The notes: generated by a model from the letters alone, not told the origin. A stretch of DNA of 10,987 nt from Symbiodinium natans (GCA_905221605.1 CAJNDS010002623.1:852284-863270); one strand, 5' to 3'. Positions 1-6,029 are shown, numbered from the stretch's first letter. Program-made: numbers and translations.

Positions 1-30
1 ACGTTTTCGCGTTGAAGGGGAGTCAGGGAC

Positions 31-128
31 TAGGGTTTAGGGTTTAGGGTTCGGGGTTTAGGGTTGAGGGTTGAGGGTTGCGGGTTGAGGGTTGAGGGTT
101 TAGGGTTTAGGGTTTAGGGTTTAGGGTT
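31..128 (+). repeat. Interstitial telomere tract, G-strand, degenerate
   Basis: Fourteen or so heptamers of TTTAGGG type with interspersed variants (TTGAGGG, TTCGGGG, TTGCGGG). The tract has no clean terminus and passes into unique sequence on both sides, so it is internal rather than a chromosome end. TTGAGGG variants are clustered in the middle, which suggests local copying of a mutated unit. Confidence 0.93.
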
Positions 129-188
129 GCATGGACTTAAGGCTTGGGGTTTTGGATTGTAGGCTTTTGGATCGAAGTGATTTGGGGA

Positions 189-514
189 GGGTTTAGGGTT
201 TAGGGGCTTAAGGGCTTAAGGGCTTAAGGGCTTAAGGGCTTAAGGGTTTAGGGTTTAGGGTTTAGGGTTTAGGGTTCAGGGTTCAGGGTTCAGGGTTCAG
301 GGTTCAGGGTTCAGGGTTCAGGGTTTAGCGCTTAGGGTTTAGGGTTAGGGTTTAGGGTTTTTAGGGTTTAGGGTTTAGGGTTGAGGGTTGAGGGTTTGAG
401 GGTTGAGGGTTTAGGGTTTAGGGTTTAGGGTTTAGGGTTTAGGGTTTAGGGTTTAGGGTTTAGGGTTTAGGGTTTAGGGTTTAGGGTTTAGGGTTTAGGG
501 TTTAGGGTTTAGGG
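189..514 (+). repeat. Long interstitial telomere tract with variant blocks
   Basis: The tract is made of blocks. Five perfect octamers GGGCTTAA occupy 204-243, four canonical units follow, seven consecutive GGGTTCA units occupy 272-320, a mixed TTGAGGG zone lies around 375-406, and fifteen perfect GGGTTTA units occupy 407-511. Each block is internally homogeneous. That pattern points to tandem amplification after a single mutation (slippage or unequal exchange), not to fresh telomerase synthesis of a mixed-template repeat. Confidence 0.95.
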
Positions 515-659
515 ATACCAGCTTAGCCCCATGGATGTTGTCCTACTGTGGGGTGAGTGATGAGCGCCCAACCCGGTGGCTGCTTTGCCGCGGGGTTTCT
601 CATGGAGCTCAAGCCGAGAAAATGTGAAGAAGGGTCACTGCCCTTTCTTGCGTGGGGCT
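515..659. other. Unique spacer between telomere tracts
   Basis: This GC-balanced sequence holds no telomere units. One plus-strand frame is open from about 520 to a TGA near 622, including the stretch SYCGVSDERPTRWLLC, but it starts and ends without gene signals. I do not recognise the peptide. It may be an old coding or element fragment trapped between arrays. Confidence 0.4.
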
Positions 660-749
660 TTTAGGGTTTAGGGTTTAGGGTTTAGGGTTTAGGGTTTAGG
701 GTTTAGGGTTTAGGGTTTAGGGTTTAGGGTTTAGGGTTTAGGGTTTAGG
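660..749 (+). repeat. Interstitial telomere tract, G-strand, near-perfect
   Basis: About thirteen uninterrupted TTTAGGG units with no internal variant. It has the same orientation as the two tracts before it and is separated from them by unique sequence. Confidence 0.96.
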
Positions 750-872
750 CTACAAAAATTGACTTCGAGCTGGTTCTTGCCCCATTGCCCACTACCGGAC
801 TTGGGCAGGTCTGGGGCCTGTCGGGGTCACTTCGGAGAGAGGGCTAACAATGGCTGGTTGCATCAGGTAGCT

Positions 873-940
873 GGTTTAGGGGTTTCGGGTTTGGGTTTTG
901 GGGTTTGTGGTTTAGGGTTTAGGGTTTAGGGTTTCGGGTG
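873..940 (+). repeat. Interstitial telomere tract, G-strand, decayed
   Basis: Units are diverged (TTTCGGG, TTTGGGT, TTTTGGGG, TTTGTGG) around a core of three canonical repeats at about 910-931. It looks older than the tract at 660-749. Confidence 0.85.
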
Positions 941-984
941 TAGGGGTAAGGGTCAAGGGCTTGGGGGAATTTGGAACTTAAGCT

Positions 985-1165
985 CCTGCATGAAGGGTAT
1001 GTGGGCGTCCAGCCCTAAACCCAAAGTGCTGCACCCTAAAACCGTGTAAGAGCCATGTAGACAGTTGCGCCTGCGGACACCGAAATCCCAAACATCCATC
1101 TAGCGCGTCATGACACACATGTCACCCACGTTCCGGTCGAAAATGTAGCAGAGCAGCTCCTGCGG
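985..1165 (-). pseudogene. Possible coding relic, minus strand, unidentified
   Basis: Reading the minus strand from 1165 downward gives a coding-like peptide beginning PQELLCYIFDRNVGDMCVMT, then a TAG at 1100-1102, then MDVWDFGVRRRNCLHGSYTV in the same frame. The composition is mixed and protein-like, unlike the LNPKP or GFRV translations of telomere repeats nearby. I do not recognise the family. The in-frame stop, the lack of start and splice signals, and its abrupt end beside the family 1 element at 1171 suggest a fragment of a gene or retroelement. It could also be a chance open frame. Confidence 0.25.
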
Positions 1166-1170
1166 GGGTG

Positions 1171-1361
1171 TACTTGGAGGTTCATGGTGCTTATAACCCA
1201 AGTATAACTGTACTTGCAACCCACTTATAGTGCCCCATTATGGGTATCATTGGGTTGTAAGTACAGTTACGATTGGGCCGTAAACCCGAAACCCTAATTC
1301 CGAAACCTCCAAGTGGAGAAAGCCCCGCTTCACATGATTAAGTACCATGAACCTCCAAGTA
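1171..1361 (+). mobile_element. Family 1 foldback/MITE-like element, copy 1
   Basis: This 191-bp unit is bounded by perfect 18-bp terminal inverted repeats: TACTTGGAGGTTCATGGT at 1171-1188 and its reverse complement at 1344-1361. A second, nested inverted repeat pairs 1197-1223 with 1251-1277 (23 of 27 bases match), so much of the unit can fold back. Between the inner repeat and the right end lies decayed telomere sequence (about 1280-1300, with CCCTAA) followed by an extra copy of the end motif, AACCTCCAAGTG, at 1304-1315. A TA dinucleotide at each outer boundary could be a target duplication. No coding capacity is visible, so it would need a transposase in trans. Confidence 0.75.
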
Positions 1362-1463
1362 GGGTTGAGGCTACTGTTGGTTCGTAGGGAATGAGGGAAT
1401 GAGGTACCCTGGAACTGTATAATCCCTTAAAGGGTATATATAGGGGGATATAGGGTACCCCTA

Positions 1464-1515
1464 GACCCAAAACCCAAAACCCAAAGCCCAACACCCCAAA
1501 CCCTAAACCCTAAAC
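1464..1515 (-). repeat. Interstitial telomere tract, C-strand, decayed
   Basis: The tract opens with CCCAAAA and CCCAAAG variants and ends in two canonical CCCTAAA units. It is the first tract in the C-strand orientation, so polarity switches somewhere between 940 and 1464. Confidence 0.8.
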
Positions 1516-1572
1516 ATCACGCGGCGCCCTTCGCTTAGGAAACCACAACGGGACTCTAGTTGAGAGCTCTGC

Positions 1573-1596
1573 CTAGGCTGCCCAGTAACCTAGGCT
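1573..1596 (+). mobile_element. Solo end of family 3 element
   Basis: CTAGGCTGCCCAGTA at 1573-1587 is identical to the left terminal repeat of the complete family 3 element at 4947, and the next bases (ACCTAGGCT against AACCAGGCT) remain similar. Downstream similarity stops. It is either a truncated copy or a solo end. Confidence 0.55.
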
Positions 1597-1622
1597 GTCT
1601 AGGGCTGAGGATGCACACCGAA

Positions 1623-1642
1623 GGGGGGGGGCGGGGCGGGGG
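1623..1642 (+). repeat. G-rich run, possible G-quadruplex
   Basis: A run of nine G is followed by GCGGGGCGGGGG. Four or more G-runs of at least three lie within 20 bases, which satisfies a simple quadruplex pattern. Confidence 0.6.
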
Positions 1643-1699
1643 AACCCTGTAGACCCGAAACCCAAACGCACAGGGCTGGGGTGAGGATTTGGGTTGGCC

Positions 1700-1755
1700 T
1701 GAACCCTAAAATGTTAAACCCTAAATCCTAAAACCCTAAACCCTAAACCCAAACC
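1700..1755 (-). repeat. Interstitial telomere tract, C-strand, decayed
   Basis: A few CCCTAAA units are interrupted by changes such as ATGTTAAACC and CCTAAAT. Only the last three units are near canonical. Confidence 0.8.
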
Positions 1756-1869
1756 TGGGGATCACGGCAAAGTCAGCAGCCCCAGGCACGCCTCCCCTGG
1801 GCCCAACTTCTCGTCAGCGATGGTCAGGTAGTAGGGCCTCATAGCCTCCTCGGTGCCGGAACAAACTGG
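1756..1869. other. Unique spacer
   Basis: GC-rich unique sequence between two C-strand tracts. No open frame, hairpin or repeat copy of note was seen. Confidence 0.4.
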
Positions 1870-1938
1870 AACCCTAAACCCTGAACCCTAAACCCTAAAC
1901 CCTAAGCCCTAAACCCTAAAGCCTAAACCCTAAACCCT
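1870..1938 (-). repeat. Interstitial telomere tract, C-strand
   Basis: About ten CCCTAAA units with single-base variants (CCCTGAA, CCCTAAG, GCCTAAA). Confidence 0.92.
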
Positions 1939-2053
1939 GCCTTTGGTTTAGACGGCCCACACAACATCCCTGGCCCTGATCTGATGTGCGTTGTAGGGTC
2001 TAGGGTCCAAAGAATCTAGGGCTAGGACTTAGGGCTTGCTGCTTAATGGGGTC

Positions 2054-2070
2054 TTGGGTTTAGGGTTTGG
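2054..2070 (+). repeat. Minimal G-strand telomere motif
   Basis: Two TTTAGGG-like units (TTGGGTTTAGGGTTTGG). The flanks from about 1995 hold further short TAGGG motifs (GTAGGGTCTAGGG, CTAGGG), so this may be the remains of a longer tract. Confidence 0.6.
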
Positions 2071-2598
2071 CGTGGTATACGGAAGCGTACTTTGCGAGCG
2101 CGCATTAGTCTGAAGATCTGCTCACCCCGAGACCGCCCACTTACAACTCTCATGGAGTCAAGGCCTTAATCAACTTTTTCTTCAACGCAACATGTACTCT
2201 GGATGCACGGGCTTTAGACGAACTTGATATGAAACTCTTCGTTGAAGCCACCTATGAGTTCCACTGGGAACTTTTGCGTTGCTTGGGTCACTTGGGACAC
2301 GGTTACCTGGGTCACTCGGGTCACTTCCAATGGTGTGAACCTTCTTGGGAAACTGTACGGCCTTGTGGGCTTTCTGGAAGCGCCCTGTACCCCCGGAGTT
2401 TCTCAGTTTGAAGCGTTCTTCATGGTGGGAAATGAGGCGACAGCCCATGGTTTGGGTGGTGGCCTGTGAGAGATCAAAGCGAGGGGGACAAGCAACCTGG
2501 GAAACAACTGCCTTCACGTGATATGCCGCCCACCCACACCCCTGGGTGAGTTGGGGCGCCATGGCCACATGGTAGTTACGGCCGCAGCCCGAAATTTA
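2071..2598. other. Spacer of 528 bp with the longest open frame of the window
   Basis: The minus strand at 2182-2568 is open for 128 codons. The predicted peptide has no motif I recognise, no signal peptide and no membrane segment. Part of it (SDPSDPGNRVPSDPSN) arises from a short GGTCACTTGGG-like repetition on the plus strand at about 2284-2327, so a periodic DNA repeat explains some of the openness. Two shorter plus-strand frames overlap it. No splice, promoter or poly(A) signal could be supported. I treat it as unlikely to be a gene. Confidence 0.4.
2284..2327 (+). repeat. Short imperfect repetition of GGGTCACTTGGG type
   Basis: Four phased copies of a GGGTCACTTG-like word (TGGGTCACTTGGGACACGG, then TGGGTCACTC, then GGGTCACTTCC) lie within 44 bp. 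The copies differ by substitutions and spacing, so this is an old or microhomology-driven repetition rather than a satellite. Confidence 0.55.
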
Positions 2599-2747
2599 AA
2601 CCCCTGAACCCCGCAACCCCTGAACCCTAAACCCTAAGCCCTAAACCCTAAACCCTAAACCCTAAACCCTAAACCCTAAACCCTAAACCCTAAACCCTAA
2701 ACCCTAAACAATAAACCCTAAACCCTAAACCCTAAACCCTAAACCCC
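2599..2747 (-). repeat. Long interstitial telomere tract, C-strand
   Basis: About twenty-one units. After a decayed start (CCCCTGAA, CCCCGCAA) the tract is canonical except for one damaged unit at about 2707-2714 (ACAATAAACC). The decayed left edge and clean right portion suggest older and younger parts. Confidence 0.96.
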
Positions 2748-2870
2748 TGTTTAAAGATTCCTGGAAGAATAGAAGGGCCATATTCGGAGTAGAATAAGGG
2801 AAACCTTGGGGGTACAACCTTACGAGTACGAGGCTGCTCTTCAGCTCAAAGGTCTTGAGTCTTGCTTGAA

Positions 2871-2922
2871 GGGTTTAGGGTTTAGGGTTTAGGGTTTAGG
2901 GTTTAGGGTTTAGGGTTTAGGG
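2871..2922 (+). repeat. Interstitial telomere tract abutting family 1 copy 2
   Basis: Seven clean GGGTTTA units end exactly where the family 1 element begins at 2923 (GGG then TACTT). Read on the minus strand, the junction is AAGTA followed by CCCTAAA, the same as in family 1 copy 3 at 8308/8309. Confidence 0.95.
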
Positions 2923-3020
2923 TACTTATAACTGTACTTATAATCATCTTAGGGCACTTAAGGGGCTTATAAGTGGGTTACAAGTGCAGTTATGATTAGA
3001 TAGCAATGAACCTCCAAGTA
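2923..3020 (-). mobile_element. Family 1 foldback/MITE-like element, copy 2, truncated
   Basis: The end motif TGAACCTCCAAGTA occurs at 3007-3020. Here the internal part lies inverted relative to copies 1 and 3: its reverse complement aligns closely with copy 3 over the segment CACTT...AAGCCCCTTAAGTGCCCTAA, and both carry paired ATAACTGTACTT-type inner repeats. The other terminal repeat is missing. In its place the inner end runs directly into the telomere tract at 2871-2922. Either the distal half was lost or the array has extended beyond the element. Confidence 0.7.
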
Positions 3021-3070
3021 GGGGTTTATAAGTTTCAGGTTTTGAGATTCTTCTCAGTGCTAATAGTTTT

Positions 3071-3235
3071 AAGGTTTGAATTTGGGGTTAGGGATTAAGG
3101 TTTATAGGCTTTTAGGGGTTTAGGGTTTAGGGGCTTAAGAGGTGTTGTGACTGTGGTCTGAGGGCTTAAGCGTTTCGGGTTTCTGGGGTTTCCGGGTTGG
3201 GGCTTGGGGTTTTTGTGTTTTGGGCCTGGGGGTTT
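3071..3235 (+). repeat. Strongly decayed G-strand telomere-like region
   Basis: G-rich words such as TTTAGGGG, TTTAGGGTTTAGGGG, TTTCGGGTTT and CTTGGGGTTTT recur with variable spacing. Only 3116-3132 is near canonical. It looks like an ancient tract degraded by substitution. Confidence 0.65.
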
Positions 3236-3348
3236 AGTGCTACTTGTTCGGGAGGTTGATCTAGACCGTATTAGATACCCCAAAGTAGAGCTCATCATTG
3301 AGACCACGCACCCCCCCCTCCCCTCACTCTCAAACAGTCTGTTTTTCA

Positions 3349-3425
3349 CCCTAAACCCTAAAACCCAAAACCCGACACCCTAAACCCTAAACCCTAAACC
3401 CTAAAACCCGAAAACCCAAAACCCT
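3349..3425 (-). repeat. Interstitial telomere tract, C-strand, mixed
   Basis: About ten units: canonical CCCTAAA in the middle (3380-3405), with CCCAAAA, CCCGAAA and CCCGACA variants at both edges. Confidence 0.9.
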
Positions 3426-3510
3426 CCGTAACAAAAACACCCGGCATCTTCAGCCCCAGCGGGAGTTAAGAGCAACGCAGGTGCCAAAAAGAGCTGTCTT
3501 GGTGGCGTCA

Positions 3511-3725
3511 CTGGGGTTGGGGTTTAGGGACTTTCGGGCTTTCGGGACTTTAGGGTGTAGGGGGTGTTACCAATATCAAGATGTAGGGGTGTAGGTTTTT
3601 TGTCGTTTAGATCGTGGCTTTAGGGTTTTCGGATTTTAGGGGTTTAGAGGTCTTCTAGGGAACTGTGCGCACGGCCAGAAGCAGCTCAGCGTCGGGAACA
3701 TCCTGCTTTTGGGGTTTAGGGTTTA
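3511..3725 (+). repeat. Scattered decayed G-strand telomere motifs
   Basis: Short groups occur at 3511-3562 (GGGTTTAGGGACTTTCGGG type), 3616-3650 (TTTAGGGTTTTCGG) and 3711-3725 (GGGGTTTAGGGTTTA), separated by unique sequence. They may be parts of one decayed tract. Confidence 0.6.
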
Positions 3726-3728
3726 AGA

Positions 3729-3801
3729 CTACCCCCCTCTACCCCTGAAATAACCTTAATTAGACCCTGAACCCTAAACCCTAATCGTATAGAGGGGGTA
3801 G
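3729..3801. repeat. Inverted repeat with telomere units in its loop
   Basis: CTACCCCCCTCTA at 3729-3741 is the complement of TAGAGGGGGTAG at 3790-3801, apart from one extra C. The 48-bp loop contains two to three CCCTAAA-type units (3764-3784). This is the same layout, arms around telomere repeats, as family 1, but with unrelated arm sequence. Confidence 0.6.
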
Positions 3802-4436
3802 GAGGGGAACCCATAAGGTATAGGGTTCCTGAGAGGTCCAAAAACGAAACAGATCTCTGGGCGTTGAGCGCTTCCTTAAACTCTGTTGGGGGTAGCAAGA
3901 TTATAAGCGCGTTTCGTTCGTACGTTCTTACAATTAATATTATTGCGTGCTCTCATAGTATTATTTGTATTCACTCCTCTCTTCACATAATATTAATAGA
4001 CGGGCGATATGATATAAGACTTTATGATTCGCCCATTCAGCTTTTCTCCTTATAACTCTCTTCTTCTCCGGATCCTTCCTCGCGACCGTATCATCCTTTT
4101 CCTTGCGTTCTTCAGGCCCAATCTCTAGCTCCTGTTAATGGTTGATCTGGGGCTGAGTCTTAATGTCTTGAGTTACTAACCGGTTTAGAGACCAGTCCAA
4201 CCGCAGCACCCATCACACCTTGAGACCTTGGAATCCATCCCACCTGTCAGTCTTGCCCAGGAATCTAATACTGTAGAACAAATCTCGTTCATAAACTCAT
4301 AAACCCTAAACGCCATACCCTAGAAACACACACACACACAAAACTCTATTAAAATCACCCCAAGGCTGCTTGTAGGGTAAGGGTTCAAGGTTGTGGGTCA
4401 TGTGAGGCCCCTATTTCGATAACTTCATCAGACCCA
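3802..4436. other. Telomere-poor, AT-richer spacer
   Basis: This is the longest stretch almost free of telomere tracts; only CATAAACCCTAAACGCC at about 4298-4314 is reminiscent. About 3900-4060 is clearly richer in A/T than the rest, with ATTAATATTATT and ATAATATTAATA words. GGGCGA at 4002-4007 and TCGCCC at 4029-4034 could close a small hairpin. A 63-codon plus-strand frame (3864-4055) has no recognisable motif. The segment may derive from an insertion of different base composition. Confidence 0.4.
4326..4340. repeat. (AC)n microsatellite
   Basis: Seven AC dinucleotides in a row, followed by AAAA. Confidence 0.85.
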
Positions 4437-4533
4437 CGAGTAACCTAGGAATAAAAGGGTGCCATTTTGGGTTCAAAGGGGCTTAAAAGGGAACCTCAAA
4501 CCCCAAATAGGGAATAAGGGCCCAGTGGGTCCT
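4437..4533 (+). mobile_element. Family 3 MITE-like element, diverged copy A
   Basis: It aligns along most of its length with the complete family 3 element at 4947-5051. Shared blocks in order are AGTAAC/CTAGG-like start, AAAAGGGTGCC, CATTTT, CAAAGGGG/TAAAGGGG, GGGAATAAGGG, and an end close to CCAGTGGGTCCTAG. The terminal repeats are degraded. It is followed within a few bases by a C-strand telomere tract. Confidence 0.55.
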
Positions 4534-4537
4534 AGTA

Positions 4538-4560
4538 ACCCTAAACCCTAAACCCTAAAC
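4538..4560 (-). repeat. Short C-strand telomere tract
   Basis: Three CCCTAAA units between family 3 copy A and the right-end fragment A', so telomere repeats separate two pieces of the same repeat family. Confidence 0.88.
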
Positions 4561-4572
4561 TCACCATATTTG

Positions 4573-4603
4573 GGGAATAAGGGCACTACTGGGCATGTCC
4601 TAG
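4573..4603 (+). mobile_element. Family 3 right-end fragment (A')
   Basis: GGGAATAAGGGCACTACTGG at 4573-4592, then GCATGTCCTAG, nearly repeats the right end of the complete copy (GGGAATAAGGGTACTACTGG, then GCATCCTAG). The remainder of the element is absent or unrecognisable. Confidence 0.6.
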
Positions 4604-4693
4604 CATTCCTTGTCCCAATGCGAATTGGAGTCTCTGGGCTCACCTAAACCCAAACGGGTGGCAACAAAAGACCCGAACCCCACGAAAAACTTC

Positions 4694-4772
4694 CCCTAAA
4701 CCCTAAACCCTAAACCCTAAACCCTAAACCCTAAACCCTAAACCCTAAACCCTAAACCCTAAACCCTAAACC
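4694..4772 (-). repeat. Interstitial telomere tract ending at a solo family 1 end
   Basis: Eleven perfect CCCTAAA units. Four bases (GTCG) separate the tract from the family 1 end motif at 4777. Confidence 0.97.
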
Positions 4773-4776
4773 GTCG

Positions 4777-4792
4777 CATGAACCTCCAAGTA
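4777..4792 (+). mobile_element. Solo family 1 terminal motif
   Basis: CATGAACCTCCAAGTA matches the right terminal repeat of copy 1 exactly over 16 bases. No partner end was found within 300 bp. It directly follows an 11-unit telomere tract, as the end of copy 3 does. Confidence 0.7.
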
Positions 4793-4878
4793 CAAACCGT
4801 AAACCGTGCCTCATCTTCCATCTGCTCGGGCGAGGCCTTCGGGTGTGGGCTTCTTTGCTGCGTTTCGGGGTCGCCACG

Positions 4879-4937
4879 GTTTAGGGTTTAGGGTTTGGGG
4901 TTTAGGGTTTAGGGTTTAGAGTTTAGTGTTTAGGGTT
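4879..4937 (+). repeat. Interstitial telomere tract, G-strand
   Basis: Eight units with minor variants (TTTGGGG, TTTAGAG, TTTAGTG). It begins 106 bp after the C-strand tract ending at 4772, so the two tracts point in opposite directions around the solo motif. Confidence 0.92.
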
Positions 4938-4946
4938 ACACGAATA

Positions 4947-5051
4947 CTAGGCTGCCCAGTAAACCAGGCTTAAAAAGGGTGCCCATTTTTTGCTTAAAGG
5001 GGTTTCCCTCATCCCAAAAAAAGGGAATAAGGGTACTACTGGGCATCCTAG
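4947..5051 (+). mobile_element. Family 3 MITE-like element, complete copy B
   Basis: This 105-bp unit is bounded by CTAGGCTGCCCAGTA (4947-4961) and TACTGGGCATCCTAG (5037-5051), which are inverted repeats matching at 14 of 15 bases. AATA occurs on both sides (4943-4946 and 5052-5055) and could be a 4-bp target duplication. The interior has no coding capacity. The 65-codon minus-strand frame across it (4936-5133) is a shadow. Related pieces at 1573, 4437 and 4573 make it a dispersed family. Confidence 0.68.
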
Positions 5052-5189
5052 AATAAATGGGCGACTTTGCTAAAGGGTCAGATGGAACACGCAGTCTTAT
5101 TGTCTGGTCTGCAGATGACTTAGAAAGCGCCAAGGGATGAACAAACTCAAATTCCCCAGCGACCTTTTGCTAGCCCCCTCTCTTCTATT

Positions 5190-5221
5190 GGGGTTTAGGG
5201 TTTAGGGTTTAGGGTTTAGGG
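5190..5221 (+). repeat. Short G-strand telomere tract
   Basis: Four perfect units, followed within seven bases by a C15 homopolymer. Confidence 0.93.
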
Positions 5222-5227
5222 ATACTA

Positions 5228-5242
5228 CCCCCCCCCCCCCCC
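5228..5242 (+). repeat. C15 homopolymer
   Basis: Fifteen consecutive C residues. Length in an assembly may be uncertain because homopolymers are error-prone. Confidence 0.85.
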
Positions 5243-5416
5243 TAGGTTCCCCCCATAATTAAGGCAATTTGGGAGAATCCTCCAAACAAGCGGGCAAAGG
5301 CTCCTTAAACCCGGAATTTACGCAAATTGCTCCCAAACATTCTGGCAGGCACCAACCACGCACAAGCCCCTGAAGGCCTGGGAGACACCGAAAGGCCCAA
5401 AAGGCCCTGGAAGAAG

Positions 5417-5471
5417 CCCTAAACCCTAAACCCTAAACCCTAAACCCTAAACCCTAAACCCTAAACCCTAA
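5417..5471 (-). repeat. Interstitial telomere tract, C-strand
   Basis: Eight CCCTAAA units, canonical to the last (CCCTAAG). Confidence 0.95.
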
Positions 5472-5717
5472 GCCCCCTACAAAACACAGATTGGTCAAAG
5501 CCTTGAGACATTGCACTCAAGCCACCAGTGCAGCGCTTGTGGTTATTTCCTGAACCGCGTCGCACAGGTCGCGCTCTATCCAGACTCACCATAGGTCCCG
5601 CGAATAAGAACAGTCTAGGGAATTTGAAGTCGACATGTACACATGAATTGCACGCAAGAACTCTCATGCGCTTCTAACGACAGGCGCGGCACGGACTCAA
5701 CTCAAATCTCGTTAGTG

Positions 5718-5754
5718 CCATCAACTTCTAAGCCAAGTTTATGGTCCCCTTGAC
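5718..5754 (+). repeat. 37-bp direct repeat, copy 1
   Basis: It begins CCATCAACTTCTAAGCC and ends TCCCCTTGAC. It matches the copy at 5859-5895 at 35 of 37 bases. The 141-bp period and high identity suggest a recent duplication or two members of a dispersed repeat. Confidence 0.85.
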
Positions 5755-5858
5755 CCTACTTTGGAGTAGACCCTGGAAAAATATAGACTTTTAAGCACAA
5801 CGGAGCTATAATAGGAAGCCAGAGCCAAAAAACGTAATAAAGTATAGTACTCCAAAAC

Positions 5859-5895
5859 CCATCAACTTCCAAGCCAAGTTTATGATCCCCTTGAC
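5859..5895 (+). repeat. 37-bp direct repeat, copy 2
   Basis: It differs from copy 1 by two transitions. The interval between the copies includes TACTTTGGAGTA and AGTACTCCAAAACC, which are partly complementary. This could be a small element with subterminal repeats, but no clear boundaries are visible. Confidence 0.85.
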
Positions 5896-5958
5896 TTGAC
5901 AAGACTCAGACGCGGAGTTGCCAATTACAGCATTACTTGGCTGACTTCTGAACCCCTC

Positions 5959-5977
5959 CTAAAAGTTTAACTTTTAG
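5959..5977. repeat. 19-bp perfect palindrome
   Basis: CTAAAAGTT and AACTTTTAG are exact complements around one T. It is followed by TTATTGAATAATTATTGAA, a short direct repeat, and then a C-strand telomere tract. It could form a small cruciform; no regulatory role is shown. Confidence 0.7.
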
Positions 5978-6001
5978 TCTCCTTATTGAATAATTATTGA
6001 A

Positions 6002-6029
6002 CCCTAAACCCTAAACCCTAAACCCTAAA
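6002..6029 (-). repeat. Short C-strand telomere tract
   Basis: Four perfect CCCTAAA units. The next 99 bp (6030-6128) are unique and contain an 8-bp inverted repeat, AGCCAGCC at 6045-6052 with GGCTGGCT at 6100-6107. Confidence 0.93.

Larger units (their letters stand above)
5472..5998. other. Unique spacer with a 37-bp direct repeat
   Basis: The first half (5472-5700) is unique sequence with a 68-codon minus-strand frame (5461-5667) that matches nothing I know and whose end is telomere repeat. The second half holds the direct repeat and a short palindrome listed separately. No gene signals could be supported. Confidence 0.4.

Noticed and set aside
189-320. Plasmodium origin from mixed TTTAGGG and TTCAGGG units
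   Set aside because: The variants form homogeneous blocks rather than a random mixture, and base composition and the Copia relic do not fit Plasmodium.
1-514. True chromosome terminus at the window start
   Set aside because: The tracts are decayed and interrupted by unique sequence, and the first 30 bases are not telomeric.
31-514. CRISPR array
   Set aside because: The regular repetition is a contiguous short tandem repeat with no unique spacers of constant length.
1431-1445. TATA-box promoter (GGGTATATATAGGGG)
   Set aside because: No gene follows, and a lone TATA-like word in repeat-rich DNA is weak evidence.
2182-2568. 128-codon minus-strand open frame as a gene
   Set aside because: No recognisable motif, part of it arises from a short DNA repetition, overlapping frames are also open on the other strand, and no gene signals could be seen.
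3095-3349. 84-codon minus-strand frame rich in Asn-Pro-Lys-Pro
   Set aside because: LNPKP-type peptides are the direct translation of CCCTAAA repeats, so the frame reflects the repeat.
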